Positions 15,471 through 24,644 of a DNA stretch of 64,000 nucleotides are shown here, one piece after another (position 1 is the first letter of the stretch; each line of letters opens with the position of its first letter). The notes under the pieces are model-generated. The model was given only the letters and a program-made list of their open reading frames with translations. It was not told the DNA's origin and searched no databases. Location: assembly GCF_003569785.1 (NCBI RefSeq), contig NZ_KZ983989.1, forward strand, positions 1-64,000, read 5' to 3'. A program made the translations under genes and the position numbers. The stretch comes from Leucobacter sp. wl10 (GTDB lineage: Bacteria; Actinomycetota; Actinomycetes; Actinomycetales; Microbacteriaceae).

Positions 15471-16841
15471 TCAGCCGCCGCGCGTGATGCGGCGGATCTT
15501 CTCCAGGCGGTCGGCGATCTCGCGCTCGTTGCCGTGCTGCGTCGGCGAGTAGTAGACCCTGTCGACCAGTTCGTCGGGCAGGTACTGCTGCTGCGACACG
15601 CCGCGCGGGTCGCTGTGCGGGTAGCGGTAGCCCTTGCCGTGGCCCATGCGCTTCGCGCCGGGGTAATGGGCGTCGCGCAGGTGCTTCGGCACGAGGCCGA
15701 AACTGCCGCGCTTGACATCGGCGATCGCGGCGTCGATCGCGGTGATCACGGCGTTCGACTTGGGGGCCGTGGCGATGTAGATGGTCGCCTCGGCGAGCGG
15801 GATCCGCGCCTCCGGCAGCCCGATGAGCTGCGTGGCCTCGGCCGCCGCGACCGCGACCTGCAGCGCCTGGGGATCCGCCATGCCGACGTCCTCCGCCGCG
15901 TGCACCATGAGCCGGCGCGCGATGAAGCGCGGATCCTCCCCCGCCTCGATCATGCGGGCCAGGTAGTGGATCGCCGCGTCGGGATCCGAGCCGCGCATCG
16001 ACTTGATGAACGCGCTGATCACGTCGTAGTGCTGATCGCCGTCGCGGTCGTACCGGAGCAGCGCCCGGTCGACCGAGACCGACACGATCTCGGGGGTGAC
16101 CCGGGGCCTCTCGCCCGCCTCCGACTCGGGCCGCTCCATCGCGAGCGCCGAGGCCGCGGCCGCCTCGAGGCCCGTGAGCGCTCGGCGCGCATCCCCCGAG
16201 GCGAGCTGCACGAGTGCCGCGAACGCCTCGTCGTCGACCTCGACGGCGCCCGAGAGGCCCCGCGGATCCTCCACGGCACGCTCGAGCAGGACGCGCAGAT
16301 CGGCGTGCTGCAGAGGCTCGAGCGTCAGGAGCAGCGAGCGCGAGAGCAGCGGGCTGATCACCGAGAAGGAGGGGTTCTCGGTCGTCGCCGCGACGAGCGT
16401 CACCCACCCGTTCTCCACGCCGGGCAGCAGCGCGTCCTGCTGGGCCTTGGTGAAGCGGTGGATCTCGTCGAGGAAGAGCACGGTGGAGGTGTCGTAGAGA
16501 TCCCGGTCGTCGAGCGCGCGCTCCATCACCGCGCGCACGTCCTTGATGCCCGCCGTGACCGCGGAGAGCTCGACGAAGCGGCGACCGCTCGAGTGCGCGA
16601 TCGCCTGGGCGAGCGTGGTCTTGCCCGTCCCCGGCGGTCCCCACAGGATCACCGACACCGCTCCCCCGCCCCCTTCCGAATCGGCGGCGAGCGTGCGCAG
16701 CGGGGATCCGGGTCGCAGCAGATGCTGCTGCCCCACCACCTCATCGAGCGTGCGCGGCCGCATGCGCACCGCCATGGGGGCGGTGTGCGACGGCACGGCT
16801 CTCGATTCCACGTCCACAATGGTATCGATCGCCACCGACAT
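15471..16841 (-). CDS. rarA: replication-associated recombination protein A (RarA/MgsA AAA+ ATPase)
   Basis: A clamp-loader-like AAA+ ATPase that acts at stalled replication forks. Walker A is [16 protein letters not shown] and Walker B is [10 protein letters not shown]; sensor residues follow in TTENPSFSV. The C-terminal half carries the tetramerisation region with [10 protein letters not shown] and [15 protein letters not shown]. The N-terminal [17 protein letters not shown] matches the family start. The frame is open to 16985. I chose the ATG at 16841 (456 aa, family-normal), though its ribosome site is weak and a later ATG at 16775 is possible. The gene is divergent from the DUF349 gene. 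Confidence 0.93.
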   Translation of the reverse strand: MSVAIDTIVDVESRAVPSHTAPMAVRMRPRTLDEVVGQQHLLRPGSPLRTLAADSEGGGGAVSVILWGPPGTGKTTLAQAIAHSSGRRFVELSAVTAGIKDVRAVMERALDDRDLYDTSTVLFLDEIHRFTKAQQDALLPGVENGWVTLVAATTENPSFSVISPLLSRSLLLTLEPLQHADLRVLLERAVEDPRGLSGAVEVDDEAFAALVQLASGDARRALTGLEAAAASALAMERPESEAGERPRVTPEIVSVSVDRALLRYDRDGDQHYDVISAFIKSMRGSDPDAAIHYLARMIEAGEDPRFIARRLMVHAAEDVGMADPQALQVAVAAAEATQLIGLPEARIPLAEATIYIATAPKSNAVITAIDAAIADVKRGSFGLVPKHLRDAHYPGAKRMGHGKGYRYPHSDPRGVSQQQYLPDELVDRVYYSPTQHGNEREIADRLEKIRRITRGG

Positions 16842-16932
16842 CCCGGCCTCGAACCCCCTGGCTGTGGCATAGTGGAGGGGTCTATTCCGTATGGTCGGCG
16901 CGCCGGCCCACACACGACAGGTGAGCAGAACC

Positions 16933-18168
16933 GTGAGTGAAGCGAGCAACGAAACGGCCTGGGGGCGCGTCGACGACGACCGCACCGTCTACGTGCGCGA
17001 GGGCGACGGCGAGCGCGCGGTGGGCTCCTTCCCCGACGGCACGCCGGAAGAGGCGCTGGCCTACTTCACCCGCAAGTACGCTGACCTCGAGGGTCAGGTC
17101 ACGCTGCTCGAGGCCCGCATCGCCCGGGGCACCGCGGATGTCTCGGCCGCGGACTCCGTCGCCAAGCTGCGCGAGCAGCTCGTCGAGCCCGCTGCGGTGG
17201 GCGACCTCCCCGCGCTGCGCGCGCGCATCGACAAGCTCGGAGCGAAGACCGCCGAGCTGAGCGAGAAGCAGCAGGCCGAGCGCGAGGCGGCCCGGAGGGA
17301 GGCGCTCGAGAAGCGCGAGGCCATCGTCGCGGAGGCCGAGCGCCTCGCAGCCCAGCCCGAGGAGTCGATCCGCTGGAAGGACACCAGCCAGGCCTTCGAG
17401 CACCTGTTCGCCGACTGGCAGTCGGCGCAGCGCGGAGGCCCGCAGATCCCGAAGGCGCAGGCCGATGCGCTCTGGAAGCGCTTCCGCGCCGCCCGCCAGT
17501 CCTTCGACTCGGCCCGCCGCTCGCACTTCGCCCGAATGGACGCGAACAACAAGGAGGTCAGGCAGCGCAAGGAGCGCATCATCGCCGCCGCGGAGGCGCT
17601 CGCCCCCAGCGGCATCGAGGGCATCCCCGCCTATCGCGGCCTGCTCGACGAGTGGAAGGCCGCCGGGCGCGCCAGTCGCAAGCTCGACGACCAGCTGTGG
17701 GCTCGCTTCAAGGCCGCGGGCGACGTGCTCTACGAGGCGAAAGCCGCCGAGGTCGCCCAGACCAACGAGGAGTACACGGCCAACCTCTCCGCGAAGGAGG
17801 CCCTGCTCGAGGAGGCCGCACCGATCCTCGAGCAGCGGGATCACTCGGCCGCGCGCAGGCGGCTCACCGAGATCCAGCTGCGCTGGGACGAGATCGGGCG
17901 CGTGCCGCGCGAGGTGCTGCGCGAGGTCGAGGGCCGCCTGCGCCGCATCGAGGACCACGTCAAGCACCTCGAGGACGAGCACTGGCGCAGGAGCAACCCC
18001 GAGACGAAGGCCCGCAGCGAGGGCCTGCGCGGCCAGCTCGAGGCGTCGATCGCCGAGCTGGAGGCGCAGGCCGAGGCGGCCCGCGCCGCGGGCGACGCCA
18101 AGGCGCAGGCCGAGGCCGAGGAGAAGCTCGCGGCCCAGCAGTCCTGGCTCGCCGCGATCGGCGACTGA
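16933..18168 (+). CDS. DUF349 domain-containing protein
   Basis: A 411-residue highly charged, largely helical cytoplasmic protein of the DUF349 family, common in actinobacteria and of no established function. It has repeated DUF349 units with the W-K/R-pattern (for example [19 protein letters not shown] and [12 protein letters not shown]) and long Glu/Ala/Arg stretches typical of coiled coil, with very Ala-rich C-terminal heptads. The frame is open from 16891. The GTG at 16933 has AGGTGA about 9 bases upstream and precedes the conserved part; a GTG at 16921 is possible. It lies divergent from rarA and upstream of a small AbiEi-like gene. Confidence 0.85.
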   Translation: MSEASNETAWGRVDDDRTVYVREGDGERAVGSFPDGTPEEALAYFTRKYADLEGQVTLLEARIARGTADVSAADSVAKLREQLVEPAAVGDLPALRARIDKLGAKTAELSEKQQAEREAARREALEKREAIVAEAERLAAQPEESIRWKDTSQAFEHLFADWQSAQRGGPQIPKAQADALWKRFRAARQSFDSARRSHFARMDANNKEVRQRKERIIAAAEALAPSGIEGIPAYRGLLDEWKAAGRASRKLDDQLWARFKAAGDVLYEAKAAEVAQTNEEYTANLSAKEALLEEAAPILEQRDHSAARRRLTEIQLRWDEIGRVPREVLREVEGRLRRIEDHVKHLEDEHWRRSNPETKARSEGLRGQLEASIAELEAQAEAARAAGDAKAQAEAEEKLAAQQSWLAAIGD

Positions 18169-18259
18169 GCGGGATCCCGCCTCCCGCCCTCGCTTCGCTC
18201 AGAAGCGCGAGTTATCCACATTCTGCCGTGAACCGGCGGCGACGACGCTCGGCTCGGGC

Positions 18260-18265
18260 CACACT
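18260..18265 (+). promoter_or_regulatory. -10 box six bases before the start of the AbiEi-like gene
   Basis: CACACT is followed by six bases and then ATG. This spacing is the leaderless pattern seen at several genes here; the GGAGG that overlaps the spacer is too close to the ATG to act as a ribosome site. No -35 was recognised. Confidence 0.35.
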
Positions 18266-18271
18266 GGAGGC

Positions 18272-18838
18272 ATGACCTCCACGACCCCCTTCCCGGTGTG
18301 GCGCGCGCGACCGCGCGCGATCCCCCGGATCGACCGCTGGCCCCAGGCCGTCCGGTCGGCGGAGCTGCTGCGCGGCGCGCTCGCGCGCTGCGGGCCCGGA
18401 CTGCGCCCGGTCGGGTGGCCCGAGACCCCTCGCGTGCGCGCTGCCGCGCTCGCCCCCTGGCTCGCACCCGACCGCATCGCCATCCGCATGAGCGCCGCCT
18501 GGATCTGGGGCGCCGCGCGCGACCCGGGCGCACCGCTCGAGTTCTCGACGGCCGGCCGGCGCAGGCCCGCGCGGCGGGTGCACCCCGACCACCTGCTGCA
18601 CCAGTTCGGCTACGCCGAAGACGCGGTCGAGCGGCTCGGCGACTTCTCGGTGACCACCCCCGAGCAGACCGTCCACGACCTGCTGCGCCTGCCGGCCGGC
18701 TTCACCGCGCGCCACCGCGTCGCCTGCCGTCTCCTGCTGCAGCTCGTCCCGGACGGGCGCCGGGGCGTGGCCGAGCGTCTCTGCGCGCAGCACGCCCAGT
18801 ACCGCGCCCTGGCGCGCGAGCGCCTGAGCGGCCTCTGA
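18272..18838 (+). CDS. hypothetical protein, AbiEi/DUF559-type N-terminal region without nuclease
   Basis: A 188-residue Arg/Ala-rich protein. The segments [34 protein letters not shown] and FSVTTPEQTVHDLLRLP resemble the actinobacterial AbiEi-antitoxin/DUF559 family, in which an (A)AAWxxG segment and a VTTPxRTxxDL segment recur. Here the protein ends without a DUF559 endonuclease domain, and no AbiEii toxin gene lies next to it. So it may be a stand-alone or truncated member. ATG 18272 is chosen; the frame upstream overlaps the DUF349 gene. The stop is 8 bases from the convergent rel stop. The function is unknown and the family call is tentative. Confidence 0.6.
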   Translation: MTSTTPFPVWRARPRAIPRIDRWPQAVRSAELLRGALARCGPGLRPVGWPETPRVRAAALAPWLAPDRIAIRMSAAWIWGAARDPGAPLEFSTAGRRRPARRVHPDHLLHQFGYAEDAVERLGDFSVTTPEQTVHDLLRLPAGFTARHRVACRLLLQLVPDGRRGVAERLCAQHAQYRALARERLSGL

Positions 18839-18850
18839 ACCGGGCTCAGG
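18823..18850. terminator. possible shared hairpin between convergent genes
   Basis: Arms CCTGAGC (18823-18829) and GCTCAGG (18844-18850) can pair across a 14-base loop spanning the last codons of both the AbiEi-like gene and rel. There is no T-run on either strand, so termination is uncertain. Confidence 0.25.
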
Positions 18851-21098
18851 TCGTGATGCGGTAGACGTCGTAGACGCCGTCGATGCGGCGCACCGCGTTG
18901 AGCACGTGCTCGAGGTGCGTGGCGTTCGCCATCTCGAAGACGAAGCGGCTGATCGCCAGCCGGGAGCTCGAGGTGTTGACCGACGCCGAGAGGATGTTGA
19001 CGTGGTGCTCGGCGAGCGTGCGCGTCACGTCCGAGAGCAGCGCCGAGCGATCGAGCGCCTCGACCTGGATCTGCACCAGGAACAGGCTCTTCGCGGTCGG
19101 CGCCCACTCCACCTCGACCACGCGGTCCTGCTGCTCCCGCAGGTTGACGAAGTTGTGGCAGTCGACGCGGTGCACCGACACTCCCTGCCCCTTGGTGACG
19201 AAGCCGAGGATCTCGTCGCCCGGCACCGGCGTGCAGCACTTGGCGAGCTTCGCCAGCACCTCCGAGGCGCCCTTGACCACCACGCCGCTCTCGCCGCCGG
19301 CCTTACCGGCGCGCGGCGCCTCGATGATCGGCAACGTCGAGAGCGCGGGCTCCGTCGAGGTCTGCTCGTCGACCACGAGCGCGGTGACCTTCTCGATCAC
19401 CGACTGCGCCGAGACGTGACCCTCGCCCACCGCCGCGTACAGCGCCGTCACGTCCGCGTAGCGCAGCTGCAGCGCCACCTGCTGCAGGGCCTCCGAGTTC
19501 ATCACCTGGTGCAGCGGCAGCCCCAGCTTGCGCAGCGCCTTGGTGATCTCCACCTTGCCGGTCTCGGCGGCCTCCTCGCGGCGCTCCTTCGTGAACCACT
19601 GGCGGATCTTGTTCTGGGCCCGCTTGCTCTTGACGAACGTCAGCCAGTTCTGATTGGGCCCGGCATTCGGATCCTTCGAGGTGAACACCTCGACCACGTC
19701 GCCGTTCTGCAGCGCGGTCTCGAGCGGCACCAGGCGCCCGTTGACCCGGGCGCCCATGGTGCGGTGCCCCACCTCGGTGTGGACGGCGTAGGCGAAATCG
19801 ACCGTGGTCCCGCCGGCCGGCAGGCCGATGACCCGCCCCTTGGGCGTGAAGACGTAGACCTCCTTCGCCCCGATCTCGTAGCGCAGCGCGTCGAGGAACT
19901 CGCTGGGGTCCTCGGTCTCGGCCTGCCAGTCCGAGATGTGCGCGAGCCAGGCCATGTCGTTGGAGCTCGGCCCCTCCTGCTGGCCCTGCTGGCGCTGCTT
20001 GTACTTCCAGTGGGCCGCCACGCCGTACTCGGCGCGCTGGTGCATCTCGACGGTGCGGATCTGGATCTCGACGGCCCGGCCGTCCGGGCCGATCACCGTC
20101 GTGTGCAGCGACTGGTAGAGGTTGAACTTCGGGGTCGCGATGTAGTCCTTGAACCGGCCAGGGATCGGGGTCCATCGGGCGTGAACCGCCCCCAGCACGG
20201 CGTAGCAGTCGCGGATCGAGTTGACCAGCACGCGGATGCCGACGAGGTCGTAGATGTCGTCGAAGTCGCGCCCGCGCACGATCATCTTCTGGTAGATCGA
20301 GTACAGCTCCTTCGGGCGCCCCGTCACCTCGCCGCGGATCTTCGCCTCCCGCAGATCCGCCTCGATCGAGCTGATCACCACCCCGACCAGCTCGTCCCGC
20401 TGCGGGTTGCGCTGCGACACCAGATTCTGGATCTCCGCGTACAGCTTCGGCTTGAGCACGGCGAAGGAGAGATCCTCCAGCTCCGACTTCATCGACTGGA
20501 TGCCCAGCCGGTGCGCGAGGGGCGCGTAGATCTCGAGCGTCTCCTGCGCCTTGCGCTTCGCGGAGTCGCTCGAGACGAAGCCCCAGGTCCGCGCGTTGTG
20601 CAGGCGATCCGCGAGCTTGATCACGAGCACGCGGATGTCCTTCGACATCGCGACCACCATCTTGCGCACCGTCTCGGCCTGCGCCGAGTCGCCGTACTTG
20701 ACCTTGTCGAGCTTGGTCACCCCGTCGACCAGCATCGCGATCTCGTCGCCGAAGTCGGCCGCGAGCTGATCGAGTCCGTAGTCGGTGTCCTCGACCGTGT
20801 CGTGCAGCAGCGCCGCCGCGATCGCGACGGGCGCGACGCCCAGATCGGCGAGGATCTGGGCGACCGCGATGGGGTGCGTGATGTAGGGCTCGCCGCTGCG
20901 GCGCTTCTGACCGCGGTGCGCGCGCTCGGCCACGGTGTACGCCCGCTCGATGATCGACAGGTCGGCGCGCGGGTAGTTGCTGCGCACCGTGCGCACGAGC
21001 TGATCGACGGCCCCCGGGGAGCTGCCTCGGGAGAAGATGCGCGGCACCAGACGTCGCAGCGCAGTCGTGCCGCCCTGTGTGACGTCATTCGCTACCAC
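18846..21098 (-). CDS. rel: bifunctional (p)ppGpp synthetase/hydrolase
   Basis: The long-form RelA/SpoT homologue (about 750 aa) that makes and degrades (p)ppGpp. Domain order: HD hydrolase with ALLHDTVEDTDYG (about 110-122), synthetase with YQSLHTTVIGPDG and EIQIRTVEMH, TGS domain (KEVYVFTPKGRVIGLP), helical/zinc-finger region with CCTPVPGDEI, and a C-terminal ACT domain. Both active sites look intact. An ATG at 21104 is directly abutted by GGGAGG. The GTG two codons on, at 21098, lies 6 bases after it, so I chose the GTG. Its position next to secF-secD-yajC-ruvBA is conserved in actinobacteria. Confidence 0.95.
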   Translation of the reverse strand: MVANDVTQGGTTALRRLVPRIFSRGSSPGAVDQLVRTVRSNYPRADLSIIERAYTVAERAHRGQKRRSGEPYITHPIAVAQILADLGVAPVAIAAALLHDTVEDTDYGLDQLAADFGDEIAMLVDGVTKLDKVKYGDSAQAETVRKMVVAMSKDIRVLVIKLADRLHNARTWGFVSSDSAKRKAQETLEIYAPLAHRLGIQSMKSELEDLSFAVLKPKLYAEIQNLVSQRNPQRDELVGVVISSIEADLREAKIRGEVTGRPKELYSIYQKMIVRGRDFDDIYDLVGIRVLVNSIRDCYAVLGAVHARWTPIPGRFKDYIATPKFNLYQSLHTTVIGPDGRAVEIQIRTVEMHQRAEYGVAAHWKYKQRQQGQQEGPSSNDMAWLAHISDWQAETEDPSEFLDALRYEIGAKEVYVFTPKGRVIGLPAGGTTVDFAYAVHTEVGHRTMGARVNGRLVPLETALQNGDVVEVFTSKDPNAGPNQNWLTFVKSKRAQNKIRQWFTKERREEAAETGKVEITKALRKLGLPLHQVMNSEALQQVALQLRYADVTALYAAVGEGHVSAQSVIEKVTALVVDEQTSTEPALSTLPIIEAPRAGKAGGESGVVVKGASEVLAKLAKCCTPVPGDEILGFVTKGQGVSVHRVDCHNFVNLREQQDRVVEVEWAPTAKSLFLVQIQVEALDRSALLSDVTRTLAEHHVNILSASVNTSSSRLAISRFVFEMANATHLEHVLNAVRRIDGVYDVYRITT

Positions 21099-21113
21099 GT
21101 GCATCCTCCCTCG

Positions 21114-21152
21114 AATGTTTGAACATTACACTCGGCAAGCCGGTCAGGGCAA
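21114..21152 (-). promoter_or_regulatory. rel promoter candidate with overlapping palindrome
   Basis: On the minus strand TTGCCC (21152-21147) and TGTAAT (21130-21125) are 16 bases apart, a fair -35/-10 pair. A 14-base palindrome with arms AATGTT and AACATT (21114-21127) overlaps the -10 and the likely start site, so it could be an operator. Confidence 0.45.
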
Positions 21153-21183
21153 AGCGGGAGGCGGCGTGGATTGCGGATCCGGA

Positions 21184-22209
21184 TCAGACCTCGGCGGCCG
21201 CTTCCGTATCCGCCGGCGCGCTCCTCGTCCCCCGCGCCCGCAGCACCCTCTCGTCGTGACGCTTGACCGCCGCGTCGCCCTGGCGCAGGTGCGCGTAGGC
21301 GGGCGCCGCGATGAAGATGGTCGAGTAGGCGCCGACCATGATCCCGATGAAGAGCGCCAGCGAGATGTCCCGCAGCGTGCCCGCGCCGAGCACGAACGCG
21401 CCGATGAAGAGGATCGAGCCGACCGGCAGCAGCGCGACCACCGAGGTGTTGATCGATCGCACCAGCGTCTGATTGACGCCGAGGTTGACCGACTCCGCGA
21501 AGGTGCGCCGGTCGTTCAACTCGCCCGGAGCCGTGTTCTCGCGGATCTTGTCGAAGACCACGACGGTGTCGTAGAGCGAGTATCCGAGGATCGTGAGGAA
21601 GCCGATCATGGCCGCCGGGGTGATCTCGAAGCCGGAGATGCCGTAGATGCCCGCCGTGATGACGAGGTCGTGGAAGAGCGCGATGATGGCCGCGAGCGAC
21701 ATCTTCCAGGTGCGGAAGTAGATCGCCATGACGAGTGCCGCGAACAGGATGAACACGATGAGCGCGATGATCGCCTGCCTCGTGATGTCCTGGCCCCACG
21801 CGGGGCCGATGTAGGAGTAGGTGACCTCGTCCTCCGACACCCCGTAGCCCTGCGCGAGCGCCGCGGTGACCTCGCGGTTCTCGGCGTTTTTCAGCGCCTC
21901 CGTCTGCACGCGGATCCCGTTCGCGCCGAGTTGAGTGACGCGCGGCGCGATCGCCGGCAGCACCCCCGCAACGGCGTCCTCGGCGACCGCGAGGTCGCGG
22001 TCCTGCCCGTTCGGGAGCTGCACCTGGAACTGGCTGCCGCCCGTGAACTCGATCCCGAAGGCGAATCCGCCGCGCAGCGCCGGACCGACGATGGAGAGCA
22101 CGATGAGCACGATCGAGATGAGGTACCAGGTCTTGCGCCTGCCGATGAAGTCGATCGACTTCTCCCCGGTGTAGAGGGCGTTGCCAAACTCGGCGAATGA
22201 GCGAGCCAT
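21184..22209 (-). CDS. secF: protein translocase subunit SecF
   Basis: The inner-membrane SecF (341 aa), which with SecD uses the proton gradient to help export through SecYEG. It has a first membrane helix (TWYLISIVLIVLSIVGPAL), the conserved GIEFTGGSQFQV at about 52-63, a periplasmic domain, then five membrane segments. These include IMVGAYSTIFIAAP and the RND-type DLVITAGIYG region. A basic, Ala-rich tail follows. The ATG is one base after the secD stop, so the two genes are co-translated. The order ruvB-yajC-secD-secF-rel is conserved. Confidence 0.95.
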   Translation of the reverse strand: MARSFAEFGNALYTGEKSIDFIGRRKTWYLISIVLIVLSIVGPALRGGFAFGIEFTGGSQFQVQLPNGQDRDLAVAEDAVAGVLPAIAPRVTQLGANGIRVQTEALKNAENREVTAALAQGYGVSEDEVTYSYIGPAWGQDITRQAIIALIVFILFAALVMAIYFRTWKMSLAAIIALFHDLVITAGIYGISGFEITPAAMIGFLTILGYSLYDTVVVFDKIRENTAPGELNDRRTFAESVNLGVNQTLVRSINTSVVALLPVGSILFIGAFVLGAGTLRDISLALFIGIMVGAYSTIFIAAPAYAHLRQGDAAVKRHDERVLRARGTRSAPADTEAAAEV

Positions 22210-22210
22210 G

Positions 22211-23938
22211 TCAGCTCTCCTTTCCGGCGGTCGCGCCCGCGTTCTCCGACGCCTTGCGCTCGGCGATCGTCTGACGGCGCTCCGCCTCGCCCCGGCTGCG
22301 CGCGTTCTTCCTGCCCGCGCTCTTGCCCGTCACGACGGGAGCGCGGAACTGCGCACGGCCGCGGTACACCGCTCCCAGGCGCTTCGGGTCGAGCCCGGAG
22401 GCCGGGTGGCCCTCGCGGTAGAAGCGGGTGCGGGCGAGCAGCGCCATCATGGGGTGCGTGAAGAGCGCGACCACGATCACGTCGACGAGCGTCGTGAGGC
22501 CGAGGGTGAACGCGAAGCCCTTGACGTTGCCCACGGCGAGGATGAAGAGGATGAGCGCCGCCAGGAAGTTGACGCCGTCGGAGGCCAGCACCGTGCGGAA
22601 CGCCCGCTTCCAGCCGTGCTCGACCGCGGCCCCGATCGAGAAGCCGTCGCGCAGGGCGTCGCGGATGCGCTCGAAGTAGACGATGAAGGAGTCGGCCGTG
22701 AAGCCGACCGCGACGATGATGCCGGCGACGCCCGCGAGCGAGAGGCGGTACCCCTGCCGCCAGGAGAAGAAGGTCAGCAGCAGGTAGGTGAGCACGCCCG
22801 CGATGACGAGCGACGCGATGGTCAGCGTGCCGAGCGCGCGGTACTGGAACAGCGAGTACACGACCACGAGCAGCAGGCCGATGAGGCCCGCGAGCAGGCC
22901 GGCGCCGAGCTGGCTGGTGCCGAGCGTGGCCGAGATGTCCTCCTGGCTCTGCACCGTGAAGTCGATGGGGAGTGCGCCGAACTTCAGCTGATCCGCGAGC
23001 GCCTGCGCGGACTCCTGCGTGAAGTTGCCGCTGATCGACGGGCGGCCGTCGAGGATCTGCCCCTGCATGGTCGGGGCCGACAGCACGCTGCCGTCGAGCA
23101 CGAACGCGAACTGGTTCTGGGGCGCCTGAGCGCCGTACAGACGGGTGCTGATCTTGCCGAACGCATCGGCGCCCTTCTGGTTCATGGTGATCTGCACCAC
23201 CCACCCGCCGGTCGTCGCGCCGGACTGGGTGGAGGCCATCTGGGCGCTGGCGTCGGTGATGACGTCGCCGCTCAGCTCGACGGGACCGAGCACGTACTTC
23301 GCGGCTCCCGAGTCGTCGCAGGTGATGAGCGGACGGTCGGCCGGCCGGTCGCGGGTGTCGAGCGCGGCGTTCGAGCCGCAGGTGAACGCGTCGAACTGCT
23401 GCTGCAGCGCCGGGGTGATCCACGCGGGATCCCCGGCTCCCTTGGGAAGCGGATCAGGATCGACCGGGCCTGGATCCCCTGTCGGGGCCGTCCCGTCGCT
23501 CCCGGCGGCGGGATCCCCGCCCGCCGGATTCTGAGGGGCCGCAGCGGGCGCCGTGGCGAGCACCGGACGGAAGTCGAGCTTCGCGGAGGCCTCGATGCGC
23601 TGCAGCGTCGCCTCGTCGGCCTTGCCGGGGATCGACACCGAGATGTTCTGGCTGCCCTGCGTGGTGATCTCGGCCTCCGACACCCCCGCCGCGTCCACGC
23701 GCTGCCGGATGATCGACACGGCCTGCTGCAGCTGCTCGCCGCCGACCGCCTGGCCGTCGGTCTGCTCGGCGGCGAGCAGGATCTGCGTGCCGCCCTGCAG
23801 GTCGAGCGCGAGCTTCGGCGTCCAGGTCGCGTCGCCGCGGAACACGCCCAGCGTGATCACGCCCGCGAGGGCGGCGAGGATGACCAACAGGAACACGAGG
23901 GAACGGCGGGCCCTGTGTACGGCGGGTGTGGACGCCAA
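22211..23938 (-). CDS. secD: protein translocase subunit SecD
   Basis: SecD (575 aa), partner of SecF. An N-terminal membrane helix (LVFLLVILAALAGVITLG) is followed by KLALDLQGGTQILL and the large periplasmic P1 region with an Ala/Pro/Gly-rich low-complexity insert near 190-235. Five further membrane segments include the GFTADSFIVYFERIRD motif. The start is TTG at 23938, which keeps the whole first helix; no better start was seen, and the ribosome site is weak. It lies 63 bases after yajC. Confidence 0.94.
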   Translation of the reverse strand: MASTPAVHRARRSLVFLLVILAALAGVITLGVFRGDATWTPKLALDLQGGTQILLAAEQTDGQAVGGEQLQQAVSIIRQRVDAAGVSEAEITTQGSQNISVSIPGKADEATLQRIEASAKLDFRPVLATAPAAAPQNPAGGDPAAGSDGTAPTGDPGPVDPDPLPKGAGDPAWITPALQQQFDAFTCGSNAALDTRDRPADRPLITCDDSGAAKYVLGPVELSGDVITDASAQMASTQSGATTGGWVVQITMNQKGADAFGKISTRLYGAQAPQNQFAFVLDGSVLSAPTMQGQILDGRPSISGNFTQESAQALADQLKFGALPIDFTVQSQEDISATLGTSQLGAGLLAGLIGLLLVVVYSLFQYRALGTLTIASLVIAGVLTYLLLTFFSWRQGYRLSLAGVAGIIVAVGFTADSFIVYFERIRDALRDGFSIGAAVEHGWKRAFRTVLASDGVNFLAALILFILAVGNVKGFAFTLGLTTLVDVIVVALFTHPMMALLARTRFYREGHPASGLDPKRLGAVYRGRAQFRAPVVTGKSAGRKNARSRGEAERRQTIAERKASENAGATAGKES

Positions 23939-24001
23939 GACTGACTGCTTTCTCTCTGGAACGGAGACGATGAGGTCGCGGGATGCCCCGCGAGGACCGG
24001 G

Positions 24002-24505
24002 TCAGGCCCTGGGGGCCGGCCCGTCGCCGCGTTCCTCGGTGCCGGGCTGCTCGGTGCCGGGCTCCTCGGCGCCGGGCTGCTCGGGATGGTCGCCATCGCG
24101 GGACTCCTGGGGCGGGGCGTCGCCGTTCTCGACCGAGCCGTTCTCGACCGAGCTGTTCTCGACCGAGCCGTTCGCGACGCGCTCGCCGAACGCCGGGTCG
24201 TCGTCCGGTGCGAGCGCCGCGTCCGCCGGCTCATCCTCGGGGGCATCGCTCGGGGTGACGATCTGCGACACCGCGTTGCGGTGCACGACGAAGGTGCTGC
24301 CGCCGCTCGTCAGCGTCACGCGGTTCTCGGCCTCATCGATCGAGTCGATCGTCCCGAAGATGCCGGCCTGCAGCATCACCTCGGCTCCGGGGCGCAGTCC
24401 GTTCTGCAGCTCCTGCATCGCGGCCTGCCGCTTCTTGCCGTTGCGGAACATGAAGAAGATCAGCAGCGCGATCAGCGCGAACATCACAATGGTGATCGGG
24501 TCCAA
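24002..24505 (-). CDS. yajC: preprotein translocase subunit YajC with repetitive tail
   Basis: YajC is a single-pass membrane protein that associates with SecDF. It has an N-terminal helix (ITIVMFALIALLIFFMFRN), KKRQAAMQELQNGLRPG and the beta core with GIFGTIDSID and HRNAVSQIV. The TTG at 24505, 6 bases after AAAGGA, is chosen because it puts the helix at the very N-terminus; longer reading to 24550 would add an unlikely leader. The 167 residues exceed the roughly 110 usual because of an acidic tail made of VENG/VENS and EQPG/EEPG repeats. A TACACT at 24561-24566 may be the -10 box. Confidence 0.9.
   Translation of the reverse strand: MDPITIVMFALIALLIFFMFRNGKKRQAAMQELQNGLRPGAEVMLQAGIFGTIDSIDEAENRVTLTSGGSTFVVHRNAVSQIVTPSDAPEDEPADAALAPDDDPAFGERVANGSVENSSVENGSVENGDAPPQESRDGDHPEQPGAEEPGTEQPGTEERGDGPAPRA
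24125..24169. repeat. three 15-bp direct repeats inside yajC
   Basis: Three head-to-tail copies of a 15-base unit (GTTCTCGACCGAGCC or with final T) encode VENGS/VENSS-type repeats in the YajC tail. A decayed fourth copy follows at 24170. Units are whole codons, so copy number can change without breaking the frame. Confidence 0.85.
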
Positions 24506-24644
24506 CGGTGGTCCTTTCGATGGGCGTGCGCGTGCGTATGCGAAGGGCACAGATCTGAGAAGTGTACCGCGCCCAGACTGGGAGCCCCTGCAGCCAGGCC
24601 GAGAAAACGGGATCCATCCGATGAATCGCGTCCACCCGGACGCG

